Below are positions 47,895 through 57,779 of a DNA stretch of 64,000 nucleotides, piece after piece. The notes below the pieces were generated by a model. That model searched no databases, had not been told where the DNA came from, and saw only the letters and a list, made by a program, of their open reading frames with translations. Within the stretch, counting starts at the first letter, position 1; each line of letters starts with the position of its first letter. Origin of the DNA: Magnolia sinica (lineage: Eukaryota > Streptophyta > Magnoliopsida > Magnoliales > Magnoliaceae); the NCBI RefSeq assembly GCF_029962835.1, contig NC_080573.1, positions 31,923,001 through 31,987,000 of the forward strand. Direction: 5' to 3'. A program made the translations under genes and the position numbers.

Positions 47895-48226
47895 TTCTAG
47901 AATGATCACTGCCTTCATATATGACATCCGCTGCAAATCCTCGTCTTCAATGTCTTCTTGTCCATCCCCCATAACCCGATCGATCTCTTCCACCAGCTTG
48001 GCCTGCACATCCTGATGCTTCACCAGGTTCACCATGATCCACTGTAGTGATGTAGACGTTGTGTCCAAATGAGAGGGATGAAAATCTCTTCTTGTCTTCT
48101 GCGTATCGCCAAGACATCCTTCCACTGCTTTCGAAAGATAATCTTTCCCAGCATTAGCAAGAAAGTGAAGACGGAATGGGAAGAAGCGCTCAATAGCAAG
48201 CGGTCCTCAGCATTGGCAATTTGCAC
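47895..48226 (-). pseudogene. Cytochrome P450 (CYP89A-like) fragment, internally deleted
   Basis: Two minus-strand frames abut near 48060. The first (48226 to about 48056) reads 'SVFTFLLMLGKIIFRKQWKD' then 'RRRQEEIFIPLI'. The second (about 48066 to 47904) reads 'DTTSTSLQWIMVNLVKHQDV' and 'VEEIDRVMGDGQEDIEDEDL'. Known: in CYP89A-type plant P450s the first is the F-G region and the second is the I helix (AGTDTTSTALQWIM) and J helix. About 100 residues between them, including the AG of the oxygen-binding AGTDT motif, are missing, and the frame shifts. The heme-binding Cys region is absent. It is a captured, non-functional piece. Confidence 0.78.
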
Positions 48227-48502
48227 GCTCTGAAAGAACAGAACGGACTATTTCAGAACTTATCCCCTTATCAACCTGCCACAAAATCATCACAAATATG
48301 TATGAAGTTCATCAGGATATTTATAATCAGTCCTGCTGCTTAAAAATCTAAAATGGCCAAGATTTGACTGTAATTAACAAAATTGATATTCAGAAAAGTT
48401 GTCCTTCTTCCAAACATCAAAAGAAATGTAGTGAGAATGGTAAGCCTCACTCCAGAAAAGCACATACCAGAAGTTGCTCTAGTCTCCATGTGATAAATTG
48501 AT

Positions 48503-49129
48503 GTGCCTAAAGTACAGTCATTCAAGAGCCTTGAATTCCTTCACCTTGCAAGGAATTTACTGAGTGGCAAAATCCCTCCTGAGCTAGGTAACCTAAAGAC
48601 AGTGACCCATGTAGAGATTGGCTACAATTTCTACCATGGAAGCATCCCATGGCAATTGGGAAGCATGACCAAACTTCAGTACCTCGATATGGCCCACGCC
48701 AATCTCTTCAGCCCGATCCCCGACTATCTCAGCAACCTTGCCAATCTTCATACTCTGTTTCTTTTCAGGAACCAACTCAGTGGATTGATTCCATGGAGCT
48801 TTTGCAACATAACGTCTCTCATGAACATAGACCTGTCTGAAAACCATCTCTCTGGATCCATACCGAAGAGCTTCGCAGGCTTGAAGAATCTTCGTCTGCT
48901 CAGTCTCATGTATAACAGCATGAGCGGTTCAATTCCAGATGGAATTGCAGACCTTCCGCTCCTCGATACACTTCTAATATGGAACAATCTCTTCTCAGGC
49001 CCGCTGCTGCAGAGCTTGGGCAGGAATTCTCAGCTGAAGTGGCTCGATGTTTCTATAAATGGTTTTACGAGGATTGATCCACCTGATCTCTGTTCAGGAG
49101 GTAAGCTGTTGAAGCTCATCCTTTTCTAG
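48503..49129 (+). pseudogene. LRR receptor-like kinase fragment (MOL1/TDR type), 208 open codons
   Basis: Eight consecutive 24-residue plant LRRs plus a partial ninth run without a stop. Examples are 'LEFLHLARNLLSGKIPPELG' and 'NLHTLFLFRNQLSGLIPWSF', followed by a stop after 'KLLKLILF'. The pattern, including 'EIGYN.Y.G.IPWQLG' and 'LD..LIWNN.FSG.L..SLG', is closest in my recognition to MOL1/TDR (PXY) subfamily XI receptor kinases that bind small peptides. No signal peptide, membrane segment or kinase is present. The frame opens at a GTG after an upstream stop; the first in-frame ATG is internal. It is therefore a captured ectodomain piece of CACTA 3, notable for being undamaged. Confidence 0.85.
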
Positions 49130-49564
49130 TTTGGCCTTCCTTGTAGCTGTTGTCCCATAGACGGGCTTCATATCTACCAGTCCACCTATGCTTGATATAA
49201 ATAAAACCAAATAGCCTTATTATAAGAAAAATAGAAAGCAATGAAAATAAAATAGAAATGGGAGCAACCCACAGGAAAATAAAAATGTCCTAAAGGGAAT
49301 GAACATAGCCATGAAGCCCATCACTTCTACCATGTCCTAAAGGAAAAGAAAAAAAATCATAAATACGGAAATGAACCAAATTCAATAAAAATTTGCACGA
49401 TTCAGCTCTTCAAAACAAGATACAGGTATTATAAGCATATAAATATATCTGGCTATCCTAGCTCATCATAATAAAAAGCATTAAAAAGACAAACGACCAT
49501 ATCAATGTTGAAGTAAAAGAAACTCTGTATAAATGGAATCATTTGATCATTTTATAACACTAAC

Positions 49565-49651
49565 CTCAGGGTCCAAATTGATGTTTACCCCCAATGCCTC
49601 TAACACATTGGCACTTCCACAAGCAGAAGAACTGGATCTGTTTCCTTGCTG
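49565..49651 (-). pseudogene. Anthranilate phosphoribosyltransferase (PAT1/TRP1) exon fragment
   Basis: The minus-strand frame reads GNRSSSSACGSANVLEALGV then NINLDPE and ends at a donor (gag|gttagt, 49565/49564). Known: this is the hallmark glycine/serine loop (HGNRS.SS.CGSADVLEALG) of anthranilate phosphoribosyltransferase, which binds PRPP in the second committed step of tryptophan synthesis in plastids. The His before GNR is Gln here. One exon of about 28 residues remains out of roughly 400. Confidence 0.82.
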
Positions 49652-49741
49652 CTACCATAACATAGAATTCTAATTAATTACAGTACATACTAGAATAATT
49701 TTTGTAGGGGAATGAAAAATATGGGGGACCATTTCACAGAC

Positions 49742-50290
49742 CTACAGCAACCTCCGCCCTAACCAGAGGGCTTCCATCTGAAACAACTTTCAAGAGGCTT
49801 TTGACAATATTTAACTCAGTTTTATTCTTTTCATCATCATCACAGTCTCCATCACTTCCAAGCCCATCTCTAAAAGTGTCCGATCCAACGTCAAGAAGGG
49901 CACCCAAAGCAAAAACAGTGGAAGCTCTGACCTGAAACTAGGCAACTTTTACTGCTTAAAAATGCATGCACTAATTGATTGGGTTTCAGTGGAATTACAG
50001 GCCTCAGAACAAAACATACCTCAGGTTGAGGTTCTGAGAGCAGAGGCGCATATATTGTTGGTGCATCTGCGTGTAAACCAATTGTCTGTGCTTATGGGAA
50101 ATCCTCCCACAGCTTTCCAAGACAGAGACAAAGCCACTGGAGAAGTAGAGGCTCAGTCTGTGTATCATGTGGATTTGCAAGTTGCAGATGCCTCAAGCAT
50201 ACATGTATCAAATTCGCCTGAATACAGGCCTCCTGTTCCCGCCGGTTTCCATCCACAACAACTGCCAAAACAAAAGCATGGCCCTCCCCA
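49742..50290 (-). pseudogene. RAPTOR (TOR complex) fragment, two exons with intron
   Basis: Minus strand. The upstream exon (about 50290-50020) contains '[20 protein letters not shown]', '[20 protein letters not shown]', an in-frame stop, and 'IYAPLLSEPQPE'. A donor (gag|gtatgt) and acceptor (tttcag) bound an 88-bp intron (50019-49932). The next exon (49931-49742) reads '[20 protein letters not shown]' and '[19 protein letters not shown]', ending at gtag|gtctgt. These are the HEAT/armadillo region of plant RAPTOR1, the substrate-recruiting subunit of TOR kinase. Intron retention shows capture of genomic DNA. The N-terminal caspase-like and C-terminal WD40 parts are absent and a nonsense codon is present. 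Confidence 0.88.
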
Positions 50291-50539
50291 AGAGTGGAAT
50301 TGTAATTTGCTACAAGGAGTTTATTTATAGCTTTAAAGGCTAATGGGCAAAAGAGAAAATAAGAAAGCATCAGGGCAATCCAGAGTAAAACGTGAATGCC
50401 TTATCCAATGCAAGGATCTTTGTCCAAATAAATGCAAGAATTTGGCGTAATTCTGTGGCTATTGTTTGCAGCAATTTAAGCACGTAGGGAAAGATGCCAA
50501 CTGACAAGGCCTAAAAGACCCAAAAAGAAGAAGAAGAAG

Positions 50540-51745
50540 GGTAAATTGGAGAGTCTAAGTTGTATCATAGAGAAGCTACAAACGCATAGTAGGCCAAAAA
50601 AAAAAAAAAGAATGGCTGAGGGAAAAAAAAAAATACCAGATCTGCAGCCCAAGGTCCCATATCCAGGAACCTCCCAAGAAGTACCAACGCACGAAATCGA
50701 TGAGACTAAGCAAAACCTAAAATATTGACAATTAAGAATTAGTGATGAAAAATAAAATGAAAAAATGTGACACCAACAATATGGAAAAAAAAAAGTTTAA
50801 TTGAAATGGGCAAAAAAATCTCCTTAAAGTACAAGTTATGCACAATACACAACTCGAGATGCTAAAACCAAAAGAAAATAATGCTGAAGATAAGCCTGAC
50901 AACATTGATAAATCCCATTTTTGTAGGGTCTGAAGCAAACGTTTGCTCCTTCAGCCCCCTTTGAAGCACTGAGCTTAACGAGAGAACTCAAGCGAGTTTT
51001 GTACACAATCATCTTGAATTGACAAACCTGACAGCATATAATCATTCATGATATTGAACTCTGATGCAAGAAGCAAATCCGTGTCTGTGGCTACATGAGA
51101 ACCTTGGCTTGCTGCTTCCAAAAATGAAAACCTACTAAATTATTAATAAAAGCCTTTCTGAACTCAATGACCAATACAGTTAGGATATGGATGAATATGG
51201 ATGTATCATAACCAATAGTCAAAACCATGAACAAGACAATTGGGCCTGTAGCAGCAGAACTTTCGGGTGATGCTCCATTCACAAAGGGAAATGATTTTGA
51301 TGGTCTTGACCGGTGTGCATGTATGTCAAGTCTAGCTTGGATGAGTTAGTCATGGCAAAAGCAAAATGGGGCAGGCCTGAGGTTGGCTTCAGCCCAGATT
51401 TTGAACTGTTTGGGCTGGGTCTGATGAGCTGGCCGTATTCAAAATTTTGACTTTGTTTAGCCCAAGCCCGGCCCATTGACAGCCCTACCCCCATATGACT
51501 GATAAAAACTGTCTTAGCTCCTAGAATCAATTTTGCTCGGTTTGGGGAGATATTTCCAAATTGGTTTAAATTCTCAGAAAAAAAAAAAATTAGATAGAAG
51601 AAGAAGAAAAAAAGAAAGAAAGAAAGAAAGAAAGTGAAAAACAAAATTATTTTGATGCAATAGTAACAAAGAGATCCCCAAGTGAAAAATATGGCAAGGT
51701 TGTAAGGCACTAAAAAAAGGGGGGAAGTTTATCGAGGAAAAGTTG
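50540..51745. other. CACTA 3 interior, no recognised gene
   Basis: A-rich tracts (50588-50601, 50625-50635) and T-rich sequence on the minus strand suggest intron- or UTR-like DNA. A minus-strand frame at 51091-51282 ('NGASPESSAATGPIVLF') may be a further exon but is not identified. Confidence 0.35.
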
Positions 51746-51749
51746 TTAC

Positions 51750-51996
51750 CCGAGATCGACTTTTACCAGAGCCAAAAGCTCCTGGAGGATTTCCAACAAC
51801 AGCGATTCATCAACCCAAGTTATGAAAAGAAATGTCATGTCAAATGTGTGATTCCCAATTCCATAATATAATCACAAACAAAATAATATTAAATAAATTT
51901 CTGTACATACCAATGTAGCCAAGAGTCAAAGGCAAAACGCTTAGTGTACAAGGAGACAAACTAGTCACCATCCCTGCACCAAATATAACTGCTAAA
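51750..51996 (-). pseudogene. CcdA (cytochrome c biogenesis, thylakoid) fragment, two exons with intron
   Basis: Minus strand. Exon 51996-51911 follows an acceptor (ttgcag) and reads '[20 protein letters not shown]' then 'PLTLGYIG', ending at a donor (ttg|gtatgt). A 129-bp intron follows. Exon 51781-51750 reads 'AFGSGKSRSR' and stops at a gtaac donor-like site. Known: CcdA of the thylakoid membrane moves reducing equivalents for cytochrome b6f and f assembly; its first membrane segment carries the redox-active Cys in [26 protein letters not shown]. The Cys is intact, but only ~40 residues of ~350 remain. Captured DNA on the same strand as the RAPTOR and PAT1 pieces. Confidence 0.85.
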
Positions 51997-52029
51997 CTGC
52001 AAAACACATAAAAATCAGCACACATAACA

Positions 52030-53160
52030 AGCAGGACACAACAAACTACTCAGTACCTACAATTCCAAGAGCTTCTCTAAGCCATCACACACCCATACAT
52101 GCACCCTTACCATATGAGTAGGATATCTAAGCCGTGCATTAGGTGGGATGTACTGGCTCAAAAATCAGACTGATCAATTCAAATGGAGGAGGAGCTGGCA
52201 TGAATGGATGGACGTCAGCATTTCAATCGGAAGTATGGATAATAATCATTAACATAACTCTTTTTTCCATCCAATATTTCTACTATTGACAAGCATTACT
52301 GACATTGTTTCTTACAGCTGGTGCTAACTTGAATTAAATTTCCTGTTTTAGTGATTGAGTTATGAATTTCCACTGTTACTAGGATTGGAATACTGACATT
52401 ATCAAATCCTCTAGATTACTAGCAACATAGCCAGAAGAAGATTGCATCCAAAAGGTGAAGCTCCTCTAGATTTTCTAGCCCTGCTATGGAATCAGGAATT
52501 ACCTGTTTCCTTGGACAAAACATAGCGAATTAGGACTGATGCAGGAGGCTGAATCCCAATGAACAAGAATTCAACCAAGTAATTTACCAATATCACAACC
52601 AGTTAATGCATTCTCTTCCCAACCATCTGTGTGATATCAAGTGTCAAACAAGTATCAAATAAAAATAAATAGAACTGCTCTAATTAATTAGCCTATATTC
52701 TCATCCTTAGTTAGTTAGACTACAGAGATGTTACAGACATAAGAAAACAGGATTTGGTTTTTGCTTTTCAACTGAAAATTGCTTTGGTTGTGTTGATTAT
52801 TGATTTTCCAATGTTGTTTTACTTGTCTTCACCTTACAAAAGACATTATTCTTCTATTTTCTATTTCATGGTCCTCAGATGCTATTGTCACAGGCCATAG
52901 TTGTCAATAATAAGCTTAGACCATAATTAGCACTAAAACAGGTAATTTCTCAATCAAACCTTCACTTGCAGTTGGTTGAAAGTTGTTCTATCCTGAATGT
53001 TTGAGTTCTATCTTTTCCTTGCACAGGTACTGTCATGTCAATCGAGGAACCGGGATTTAAAAATGCAAATGGGGAAACAGACTTCCCGAAAAGAGATAAT
53101 ATGGTAAACTAGAACCTTCATGGTTTTCTAAAGCAGGGAAATAGGGGATTTATCAATATT
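52030..53160. other. CACTA 3 interior, no recognised gene
   Basis: No protein motif, repeat or transposon end recognised in about 1.1 kb. Composition is intron-like (T-rich on both strands). Confidence 0.4.
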
Positions 53161-53349
53161 GCAACAAATGTTGTAAGAAGGGGATGGGCGTACCTGTCTG
53201 CACGCTGCTACTGCTGCTGCTGCATTCACTCCCTCCCTTCAGTCTTCCCCATTCAACCGTGGACGACAGATATGGAGCTGCTGCTGCTGCTGCTTCTACA
53301 ATGTTCGATACCCCATGTGTTGGGGACTATCGTGGGATGATGAATGTTG

Positions 53350-53564
53350 CAGGGAGAGGGAGATCGAGAGAGGGAGGGAGAGTGAGAGGGAGATTGAGAG
53401 AGAGGGTTGAGATCGGGAGAGGGAGATCGAGGGAGAGGGAGATCGAGAGAGAGGGTTGAGATCGGGAGAGGGAGATCGAGGGAGAGGGAGATCGAGAGAG
53501 AGGGTCGAGATCGGGAGAGGGAGATCGAAAGAGAGGGAGATTGAGAGAGGGAGAGGGAGATCGG

Positions 53565-53595
<31 letters not shown>

Positions 53596-53640
53596 AGATC
53601 GGGAGAGGGAGATCAAAAGAGAGGGAGAGGGAGATCGTGT
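53350..53640. repeat. GA-rich minisatellite with 49-bp unit
   Basis: The unit 't(t/c)gagatcgggagagggaga...' recurs at 53407, 53456 and 53505 (49 bp apart), then degenerates and includes a (ga)n run at 53563-53590. Translations on both strands give low-complexity Arg/Glu/Gly or Ser/Leu runs and are not genes. Confidence 0.9.
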
Positions 53641-54341
53641 TTTGGCATTTTAGGCATTTTGGAGGGATCAGGGCGTTTTGGCGATGAGAATAATCCAGTA
53701 GTCTACGGCATATTTATGTAAATGTGACTGTCGGGCCATGTGGGGTCCACAGAGGGTTCTAATAGAATCCATTTCGTCCATCTGTTTCAAAATAATATAA
53801 TAAACTATAATAATAAGAAATAAGAATATACAACAACCAATCGGGACACAACAACAAAAAAGTGAAAGTAACAATGTATAAGAGCCACTATTCGAGTACG
53901 GTTCACTACCGTTTCAAATCAGAAACGGCTTAAAGCCGTTTCTGAACCAAAATGCCAATCGTATCGGTTTGGCGATTTTGGTGTAGTGTGACCTTGTCTC
54001 CTTCCAATTTAAATTATGCAAAAAAGAACTGTCAATTTACTGCCGTCACAAGTGAGGGAATGTCCCATCTATAGAATATGACTATAGACAATACTCCAAC
54101 TGTTCAGATTTTGCCAATGAATTCCATAGGATCCATAAGCCGGTCAGCGTATTAAGACTGCCAGATGACTAGGATGGCAACCACCATACTATTTCATCAA
54201 CCAAAGAGAGTTCTTACTTTCATGCAACAAAACTGAAAATGTGAAAATTAGAATTACTCAAACACCATTGACGATGCGCAAAATGGTGTTTCACTTTTTT
54301 GTTTGCACTTATCAACACCGGGTATAATTATAAGGATTGAT

Positions 54342-54970
54342 TTATTTATTTATTCAAACAAACAATGAAACTTTTATTTATTAGAACAAAATTAAAGGAG
54401 TACAATTGGATAAGTGGCATAGGTTCACATATATTTATATTAGAGAAGTAACGCTATTTTCTTGAATAGAAGAAAGATGGCATAGATGAGGAATCCACAC
54501 CCCCAAATTTACAACCTTGACCAAACATTCGCAGAACCAATTGAACAATTAGCGAAGGACTTGAGAGATGAGGCTCGGGCCATGACATCCAACTTCACCC
54601 TCCTGAACACCTCGTCAGGGAGTTGATGACTATTATAGAAGTTTCTCTAATCATGATCTGCCAAAATGGACCACAAACCTGTTGAAAGAGAGATCCCACA
54701 GAGATCTCCCTTTGTTTTGCACTCTTTAACCATCTGCTGAATTATCTCTCTTCCCCAGTCCCTGATGTTAGACCAACTTACTTCGTAGGTTCCACATCCA
54801 TCTTTGTTTCCCATGAAATAACATTAGCTAAGACCCATCCACCATGAGGTGGTTCAGCAATTGAGACGTTGAACAATGTCAAAACTTCTGACAAAGCTTT
54901 AGCCTCAACTGCATTGGATCTTTGAGTCTGATTGGGATAGGTACCTGAAACAAGCTAGTGATAGTTACAT
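54342..54970 (-). mobile_element. L1-type LINE 3' fragment (minus strand)
   Basis: The minus strand ends in 'gttctaataaataaaagttt' followed by (aata)n-like tail sequence (plus-strand tttatttatttatt, 54341-54355). Upstream there are broken frames such as 'DEVFRRVKLDVMARASSLKS' and 'RSNAVEAKALSEVLTLF', which resemble the C-terminal zinc-binding and RNase H part of plant L1 ORF2. Stops interrupt every frame. Identification rests on tail structure plus weak protein similarity. Confidence 0.45.
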
Positions 54971-55079
54971 GAACATGAACAAGCAATTATAGAGGGCCCT
55001 GTTTTATTTTTCAGGGTTTTTCCAATGTGTGTAACTTTACATAATAGGGTTTCTTGCCTATACATGTTGTACATGAGAG

Positions 55080-55445
55080 ATGTTAAAGCAAAGGGCTTTG
55101 GCAACTAAATATCCTGATGTTGCTGCCTTCAAGGTATTTATATGCGATTTAGGAGTGTGTTCCTTTTGTTCCTTCCATGTCTTGTTACCAACTATAGAAA
55201 ACGTAATCTGTTTCTGCGGGATTTCATCAAAGAAAGGATCCTACAGTTGTGAGAGATATCTTGCCACCCCCCCCCCCCCCCCAGGTATCCCTATGGAGGA
55301 TTGGTTGGTCTTCGTGAATCAACATATCACTAAGGAATTCAAGAGAGCAAGCGAAAGGAATAAAGTCAATTGGTCCAAGCTAAAAGGACCAGCGTGTCTT
55401 GGGAGGAATAACATGGCTGTTATTCGCCATCAGATGGTATGTATT
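55080..55445 (+). pseudogene. Plant Transposase_24 (Ptta/En/Spm-type) remnant, two exons
   Basis: The first exon reads 'MLKQRALATKYPDVAAFK' to a gtattt donor-like site at 55136. The second follows a 16-base C run and cag acceptor (55267-55284) and reads 'MEDWLVFVNQHITKEFKRAS', 'ERNKVNWSKLK' and 'GRNNMAVIRHQM' to a gtatgt donor at 55438. The W..FV.......F...S..NK.N..K....H/G pattern is that of Transposase_24 (PF03004), the second, DNA-binding protein (TNP1-like) found in CACTA elements. The C-terminal half is missing. It is probably the element's own gene rather than captured cargo. Confidence 0.65.
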
Positions 55446-55714
55446 ATTTATTTATAAATATAGGTATTATAGTTTAATATTGAATTTGCTTTTGAATTAT
55501 CTGGATGTTGAGCGGGGGTCCCTGAAAGGTGGGAACCGCTGTTATGACCATGATGAATTTGTCTATTTCCTATGGACAACAATATAGGTAGTCTGACCAT
55601 TTGGACAAGCCTGTGTTTATGTATTATCTCGAAATTGATGAAGCAGATCCGGATGTGCGTCGGAGCTATCCGGATGTTGAGCAGGGGTCCCTAGAAGGTG
55701 GGAACCGCTGATAT

Positions 55715-55945
55715 TTATTTTTTCCCTTCATCATTGTCTGTGTGATCTTGTGAACAAGTTGGATGATAAATAAACATCACTATAGGCCCTAGAAAGGTTT
55801 CAATGATGGAAATCATTTTACCCATTGTTTCTTGTGGAATGGTCTACCTGAGTTTTAGATATGATTTAATTTTGGTTTCAACCCCATAAATGATCTGGAA
55901 AAGCAGATGGATGGTGTAGACAAACTACATATGGTGGGTACAATG
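55715..55945. repeat. MITE core fragment
   Basis: Contains 'ggtttcaatgatggaaatca', 'gtttcttgtggaatggtctac' and 'agatggatggtgtagacaaa', the same order of blocks as in the MITEs at 9042 and 9523, without a clear left terminus. Confidence 0.5.
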
Positions 55946-55950
55946 ATTTC

Positions 55951-56905
55951 CTAACCCTAAACCTAAACTTGAAAACCTAAATCTAAACCTAAACCCGAAC
56001 CCGATTTCCTACACCTAAACCTATAACCTATAACCTATAAACTAAACCTAAACTTATAACCTATAACCCTAAACCCTAAACCCTAAACCCCAAATCTAAA
56101 CCCGAACCCCAATTCCTAAACCTATAACCTAAACCTAAACCTAAACCTAAACCTATAACCCATAAACTAAACCTATAACCTAAACCTAAACCTAAACCTA
56201 AACCTAAACCTAAACCTATAACCTATAACCTAAACCTAAACCTATTCTCAAATCCCTAAACCTAAACCTAAACCTAAACCTAAAACCTAGACCTATAACC
56301 TATAACCTAAACCTATAACCTATAACCTCAATCTAAACCTATAACCTATAACCTAAAGCTAAACCTAAACCTAAACCCAAACCTATAACTTATAACCTAT
56401 AACCCACCTATAACCTACACCTAAACCTAAACCTATAACCTTAACTTAAACCTAAACCTAAAACTTATAAACTAAACCTAAACCTAAACCTATTCTCAAA
56501 TCCCTAAACCTAAACCTAAACCTAAACCTAAAACCTAAAACCTAAACCTATTCTCAAATCCCTAAACCTAAACCTAAACCTAAACCTAATCCTATAACTT
56601 ATAACCTATAACCTATTCTCAAATCCCTAAACCTAAACCTATAACCCTAACCTTAACCTAAACCTAAACCTGAACCTGAACCCGAACCCGAATTCCTAAA
56701 CCTATAACCTATAACCTCAATCTAAACCTATAACCTATAACATAAACCTAAACCTAAATCTAAACCCAAACCTATAACCTATAACCTACCTATAACCTAC
56801 ATCTAAACCTATAACCTAAACCTGTAACCTATAACCTATTCTCAAATCTCTAAACCTAAACCTATAACCTTAACCTTAACCTAAACCTAAACCTATAATC
56901 TTATA
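55951..56905. repeat. Telomere-like array, (CCTAAA)n with (CCTATAA)n variants
   Basis: About 950 bp of cctaaa hexamers mixed with cctataa and a few perfect ccctaaa heptamers. A higher-order phrase 'ctattctcaaatccctaaac' recurs at about 56240, 56490, 56550, 56615 and 56838. It ends in a short (ta)n run (56902-56927). It is internal to CACTA 2 and not a chromosome end. Confidence 0.93.
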
Positions 56906-57069
56906 TATATATATATATATATATATAAAATCTATATGAGAAACATTTTGGCCTGATTTTTCTCTCCTCCTTTTCTTACTCATGTCTTTCTCTCTTACTA
57001 TGTAATGTTTCTACAAGTATGTTCCAATTTTGTTAGTTATATATGTAATAACTTATTGAGGACATGTAG

Positions 57070-57570
57070 AAAACAAAGGAAGAGATGGAAAAACTGAAAG
57101 GGCAGGTACAAGCCTACAAGGATCACATGCTACAGGTTGTTTGAATTTTTTACTTGGATTTATTATCTGATACTCTTAAGGATTTAAATATTTTATGATT
57201 TTTTTTTTTACAGCATAAAGAAATAGCACAAGTGGATGAAGTTGCATTGAATCAAATTGAATCTGCTCGTGAAAAATTCAAGGCTGAGGTACATCCCTGT
57301 ATCCTGAACCTCATTTGTTTGAAAGTTGTAATCCCTGTTTTCAGTATTTTTTGTCTTTCTTTCTTTTGAGATGTGTACAAAGGCATGCTTGTTTGATTGT
57401 GTCTACAAATACTATTTTATACAAGCTGACAAGCTAAAGAAGTCACTGGAGAATGAAATTCACTTTCTTAAGGGAAGGGTTTCAGAACTTGAAAGTGATC
57501 TTGTGTCAAAGTCCACAGAAGTTACATCTGCAGTTTCAGGGAAAGAAGAAGCTCTATCTTCTTATGATAG
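57070..57570 (+). pseudogene. Nuclear-pore anchor (NUA/TPR-like) coiled-coil fragment, three exons
   Basis: Exon 57070-57135 (acceptor tgtag; TKEEMEKLKGQVQAYKDHML; donor cag|gttgtt) and exon 57214-57288 (acceptor tttacag; HKEIAQVDEVALNQIESARE then KFKAE; donor gag|gtacat) have intact splice sites. Exon 57425-57570 (ADKLKKSLENEIHFLKGRVS, then ELESDLVSKSTEVTSAVSGK) has lost its acceptor G (acaa instead of acag). The series matches the N-terminal coiled coil of plant NUA, the TPR/Mlp homologue at the nuclear basket. Introns show genomic capture. Only ~70 of ~2,000 residues are present. Confidence 0.78.
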
Positions 57571-57779
57571 GTTGAGTAAAGTGAAGTATTGTTTATTTAG
57601 AAATGTGAATGTGGGATGCATTGTATGATTTGATTGTTATTTGTAATAAATGCATAGTTTTTTTTTTCCTGATTGCATTTTATGTACTATTCCTATCAGC
57701 ATTAAGCTTAGATGAGTTATCAATCACAGCAGGTTCTTGCAATGGAAATAGGCACCATTATTATAAATTTTTTTAAAAT

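Larger units (their letters stand above)
47458..53988. mobile_element. CACTA transposon 3, multi-gene-carrying, nested in CACTA 2
   Basis: The ends are perfect 16-bp inverted repeats, CACTACACCAAAATCG, at 47458 and 53988. They are flanked by perfect 3-bp target duplications tga (47455-47457, 53989-53991). Subterminal inverted repeats of the type ggaacggttt.aaaccgttcc lie at both ends. The 6,531-bp body has no recognisable transposase. Instead it holds exon fragments of five host genes on both strands (CYP89-like, LRR receptor kinase, anthranilate phosphoribosyltransferase, RAPTOR, CcdA) and a GA-rich minisatellite. This is a Pack-CACTA type element, dependent on transposase from elsewhere. 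Perfect ends suggest it is the youngest of the three. Confidence 0.95.

Noticed and set aside
48593..48987. Minus-strand frames opposite the LRR fragment
   Set aside because: Shadows of the plus-strand LRR coding sequence, with no domain of their own.
53184..53616. Arg/Glu- or Ser/Leu-rich frames on both strands
   Set aside because: Product of the 49-bp GA-rich minisatellite and (GCT)n tracts.
55951..56905. Possible chromosome end (telomere)
   Set aside because: Array is internal to CACTA 2, flanked on both sides by transposon sequence, and mostly six-base CCTAAA rather than CCCTAAA.
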